31,238 nt of DNA from Polymyxa betae. Taxonomy: Eukaryota > Endomyxa > Phytomyxea > Plasmodiophorida > Plasmodiophoridae. Positions 29,681 to 31,238 of the stretch are shown here, piece by piece; position 1 is the first letter of the stretch, and the number at the start of each line of letters is the position of its first letter. Where the stretch lies: NCBI GenBank assembly GCA_003693705.1, contig RBZT01000731.1:1-31238 (forward strand), written 5' to 3'. Position numbers and translations under genes: made by a program. The notes below the pieces were generated by a model. That model saw only the letters and a program-made list of their open reading frames with translations, was not told the origin of the DNA and searched no databases.

Positions 29681-29880
29681 TGGAGAGTGGAGAGTGGAGT
29701 GGACTGATAAGGCGGCTGCGCCATTTGTCGAGACTGGAGAGTGGACTGATAAGGCGGCTGCGCCATTTGTCGAGACTGGAGAGTGGACTGTTAAGGTGGC
29801 TGCGCCATGTTTCGAGACTGGAGAGTGGACTGCTAAGGTGGCTGCGTCATTTGTCGACACTGCTCACTCTGGAGAGAGGA
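29681..29880. repeat. 42-bp minisatellite, four units
   Basis: Units of GAGTGGACTGATAAGGCGGC plus TGCGCCATTTGTCGAGACTGGA, the first two identical, the third and fourth mutated. Being 14 codons long it keeps frames open (EWTDKAAAPFVETG on plus), but nearly all differences between units change the amino acid and no ATG precedes it. I read it as a non-coding repeat upstream of the 30-kb gene. Confidence 0.85.
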
Positions 29881-30044
29881 CTCATGAGGATGCCGCGCCA
29901 TCTCGGGTGATTATTGGCCACGCAAGACACAGGCGGACAGAGCGAGGGCTGCGCTAACAAAACTCTGCGAAAGTCCGACATTTAGTGTCCGCTCCCGATG
30001 CCATTCGAGCTTCTGGTCGTCCTGAGAGCGTCCGCGTTCCTACG

Positions 30045-30857
30045 ATGCGTTCGGCGGCAATGAGATGTTTTGGGCTTTTGCTGTCTGCGGCGATTATGTT
30101 CGTGTTCGTCTTCGGTCTGGTGCAACTCTCGTCCCGGAACGATCGCCGCAACTATCTGGATTGCCGCCGTACCGGTTACGATACCCGGCTCCAGATCAAT
30201 CGGGACGGCGTCGGCGAGCTGTATCTCTACAATCGCGGCGTCTCTCTACGAGCTGTTCGCGATTTCCACAACGATGAGCGCGGCCTCCGCCTCCAGCTGC
30301 GTCTGGAGAACACCACCGCCAATCAGCTGCCATCGAGCGTCGAGGTCGACCTCAGCGACGACGGCCTGAACAACTCCGTGATCTACGCAAACCCTAAACC
30401 CTCGATCGGCACGGTCATGTTCCATCTGAATCGTCTCAAGGTCGACGATCGATTCGCTCCTGCCGTGATCCAGCTCAAGTCCGGAAGCCAGTTAGGGTTT
30501 TATACATTGGGTCCGAATACCAACTGGTGGACAAACCCTAATAGCGTCCTGGACTCCGATAATCGCGAAATCGCTTCGATTCGGACGAAGCCTTTCAGCG
30601 GCAACAGCAAGAATTTGGCGATCTGCGGTCATCTTCAGAACATCGAATTGACGATGTTGTTGGCGGCCATGGTTCAGGAGTTTCAGAAGTATGGAACCGA
30701 TTGTCGGTCGCTGCTGATAGAGCTTTCGGCAGGTACCGGATCTTGTTGGGATTGTTTGGCGTGGCGCGGCGCTGTCTGTAGGCGGCGTGCTATCAAGGCG
30801 TCGTGTGAGAAACAGGTCAAGGAGTTACGTCAAAAATGTAAAGGCATCACCTATTAA
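30045..30857 (+). CDS. Membrane-anchored protein of unknown function with telomere-like octamers in its coding sequence
   Basis: First ATG 30045 to TAA 30857, 270 residues; AATAAA at 30890-30895. Residues 9-28 (FGLLLSAAIMFVFVFGLVQL) form a signal anchor followed by basic residues, then a strand-rich domain (about 40-200), a KNLAICGH block, and a Cys-rich basic tail (GSCWDCLAW, CRRRAIKASC). I recognise no family. The fold pattern of alternating short strands ending in a hydrophobic helix (NIELTMLLAAMVQEF) is faintly like tubby/LURP/scramblase domains, as speculation. Three AAACCCTA/TAGGGTTT octamers (30389, 30493, 30533) encode ANPKP, LGFY and TNPN. The broken gene at 20.0-20.75 kb appears to be a paralog. 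The frame is open upstream to 29985 but only with GTG. Confidence 0.6.
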   Translation: MRSAAMRCFGLLLSAAIMFVFVFGLVQLSSRNDRRNYLDCRRTGYDTRLQINRDGVGELYLYNRGVSLRAVRDFHNDERGLRLQLRLENTTANQLPSSVEVDLSDDGLNNSVIYANPKPSIGTVMFHLNRLKVDDRFAPAVIQLKSGSQLGFYTLGPNTNWWTNPNSVLDSDNREIASIRTKPFSGNSKNLAICGHLQNIELTMLLAAMVQEFQKYGTDCRSLLIELSAGTGSCWDCLAWRGAVCRRRAIKASCEKQVKELRQKCKGITY

Positions 30858-31238
30858 AACCACATCAATCAGCATCCCTCGTCGCTTTCAATAAACCAGT
30901 ATTGCTCTATCTGAAATCTGCATCAAATGACGAACCTATTATTTAGCGTTACTTGTATATTATTATGAATTTTCAAAGAAAAAATTTCAACCTTAAATAA
31001 CCAGCGCAACACACTTGTTGCGACTTTTTGTGGTTTTCGGCTCAATTTATATCTTCGGCCGTCGGAGACAGGCCGGCCCTCGTCAGGCGGGACTGGCCGG
31101 ATCATTTCTGTTTTTTTGATTCTGGATTTTCGCTCAGTTGCTGCTACAGCTCTTTCCATTTCCACATTTTGTGTTATCTGCTGTTTTCTGTTGTCGATTC
31201 GCTTTGACAAAAGTGATCTTCTACGTTTTCAATCTTTC
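30858..31238. other. 3' flank of the 30-kb gene; weak minus frame
   Basis: A 95-codon minus frame (31210-30923) starts without an ATG at its first codon (TTG) and is rich in Lys/Arg and Gln. The middle (IRPVPPDEGRPVSDGRR) is GC-rich and could be part of a gene entering from the right, but no start or splice site is seen. Confidence 0.2.

Overview
This window is nuclear DNA from a eukaryote. Genes are split by short GT-AG introns, there are two nuclear-type tRNA genes, AATAAA signals lie near two gene ends, and relics of plant/protist-type transposons are present. The octamer AAACCCTA/TAGGGTTT, the core of TTTAGGG-type telomere repeats, occurs 15 times. Gene content (Rac GTPase, GT61 glycosyltransferase, mitochondrial bL28, BTB-like and RING-like proteins, a 7TM protein) and the plant-like mariner element fit a protist such as a plasmodiophorid. 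That assignment is a weak inference, and an oomycete or another protist is not excluded.

Layout. 1-1.93 kb: edge of a Ty1/copia-like gag gene (minus, running off the left end) next to a 5'-truncated mariner-like element with one stop and one frameshift. 2.05-3.96 kb: two-exon gene for a signal-peptide + ectodomain + seven-TM protein (minus). 4.0-6.0 kb: intergenic, with telomere-like repeats, a 24-bp perfect palindrome and a 525-bp element with 54-bp terminal inverted repeats. 6.0-8.45 kb: five-exon GT61 glycosyltransferase (plus). 8.63 kb: tRNA-Ser(CGA). 9.3-14 kb: decayed coding pieces, a CT microsatellite and tRNA-Val(AAC). 14.86-15.75 kb: intronless BTB-like gene (plus). 17.49-18.51 kb: three-exon Rac GTPase (plus). 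18.94-19.76 kb: degenerate ~116-bp tandem array. 20.0-20.75 kb: broken gene (minus) resembling the gene at 30 kb. 22.06-22.99 kb: two-exon mitochondrial bL28 (minus). 23.49-24.26 kb: RING-like gene (minus). 25.4 kb: small secreted basic Cys/Trp-rich peptide (minus), with 41-bp hairpin-forming repeats just upstream. 26.6-27.2 kb: hAT transposase relic (minus). 29.68-29.88 kb: 42-bp minisatellite. 30.05-30.86 kb: membrane-anchored protein (plus) carrying three telomere-like octamers inside its coding sequence.

The genes do not form a pathway. Rac, GT61, bL28m and the tRNAs are housekeeping or secretory functions. The BTB-like, RING-like, 7TM, 30-kb and small secreted genes look lineage-specific. 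They sit as GC-rich coding islands in AT-richer DNA littered with transposon relics and short tandem repeats.
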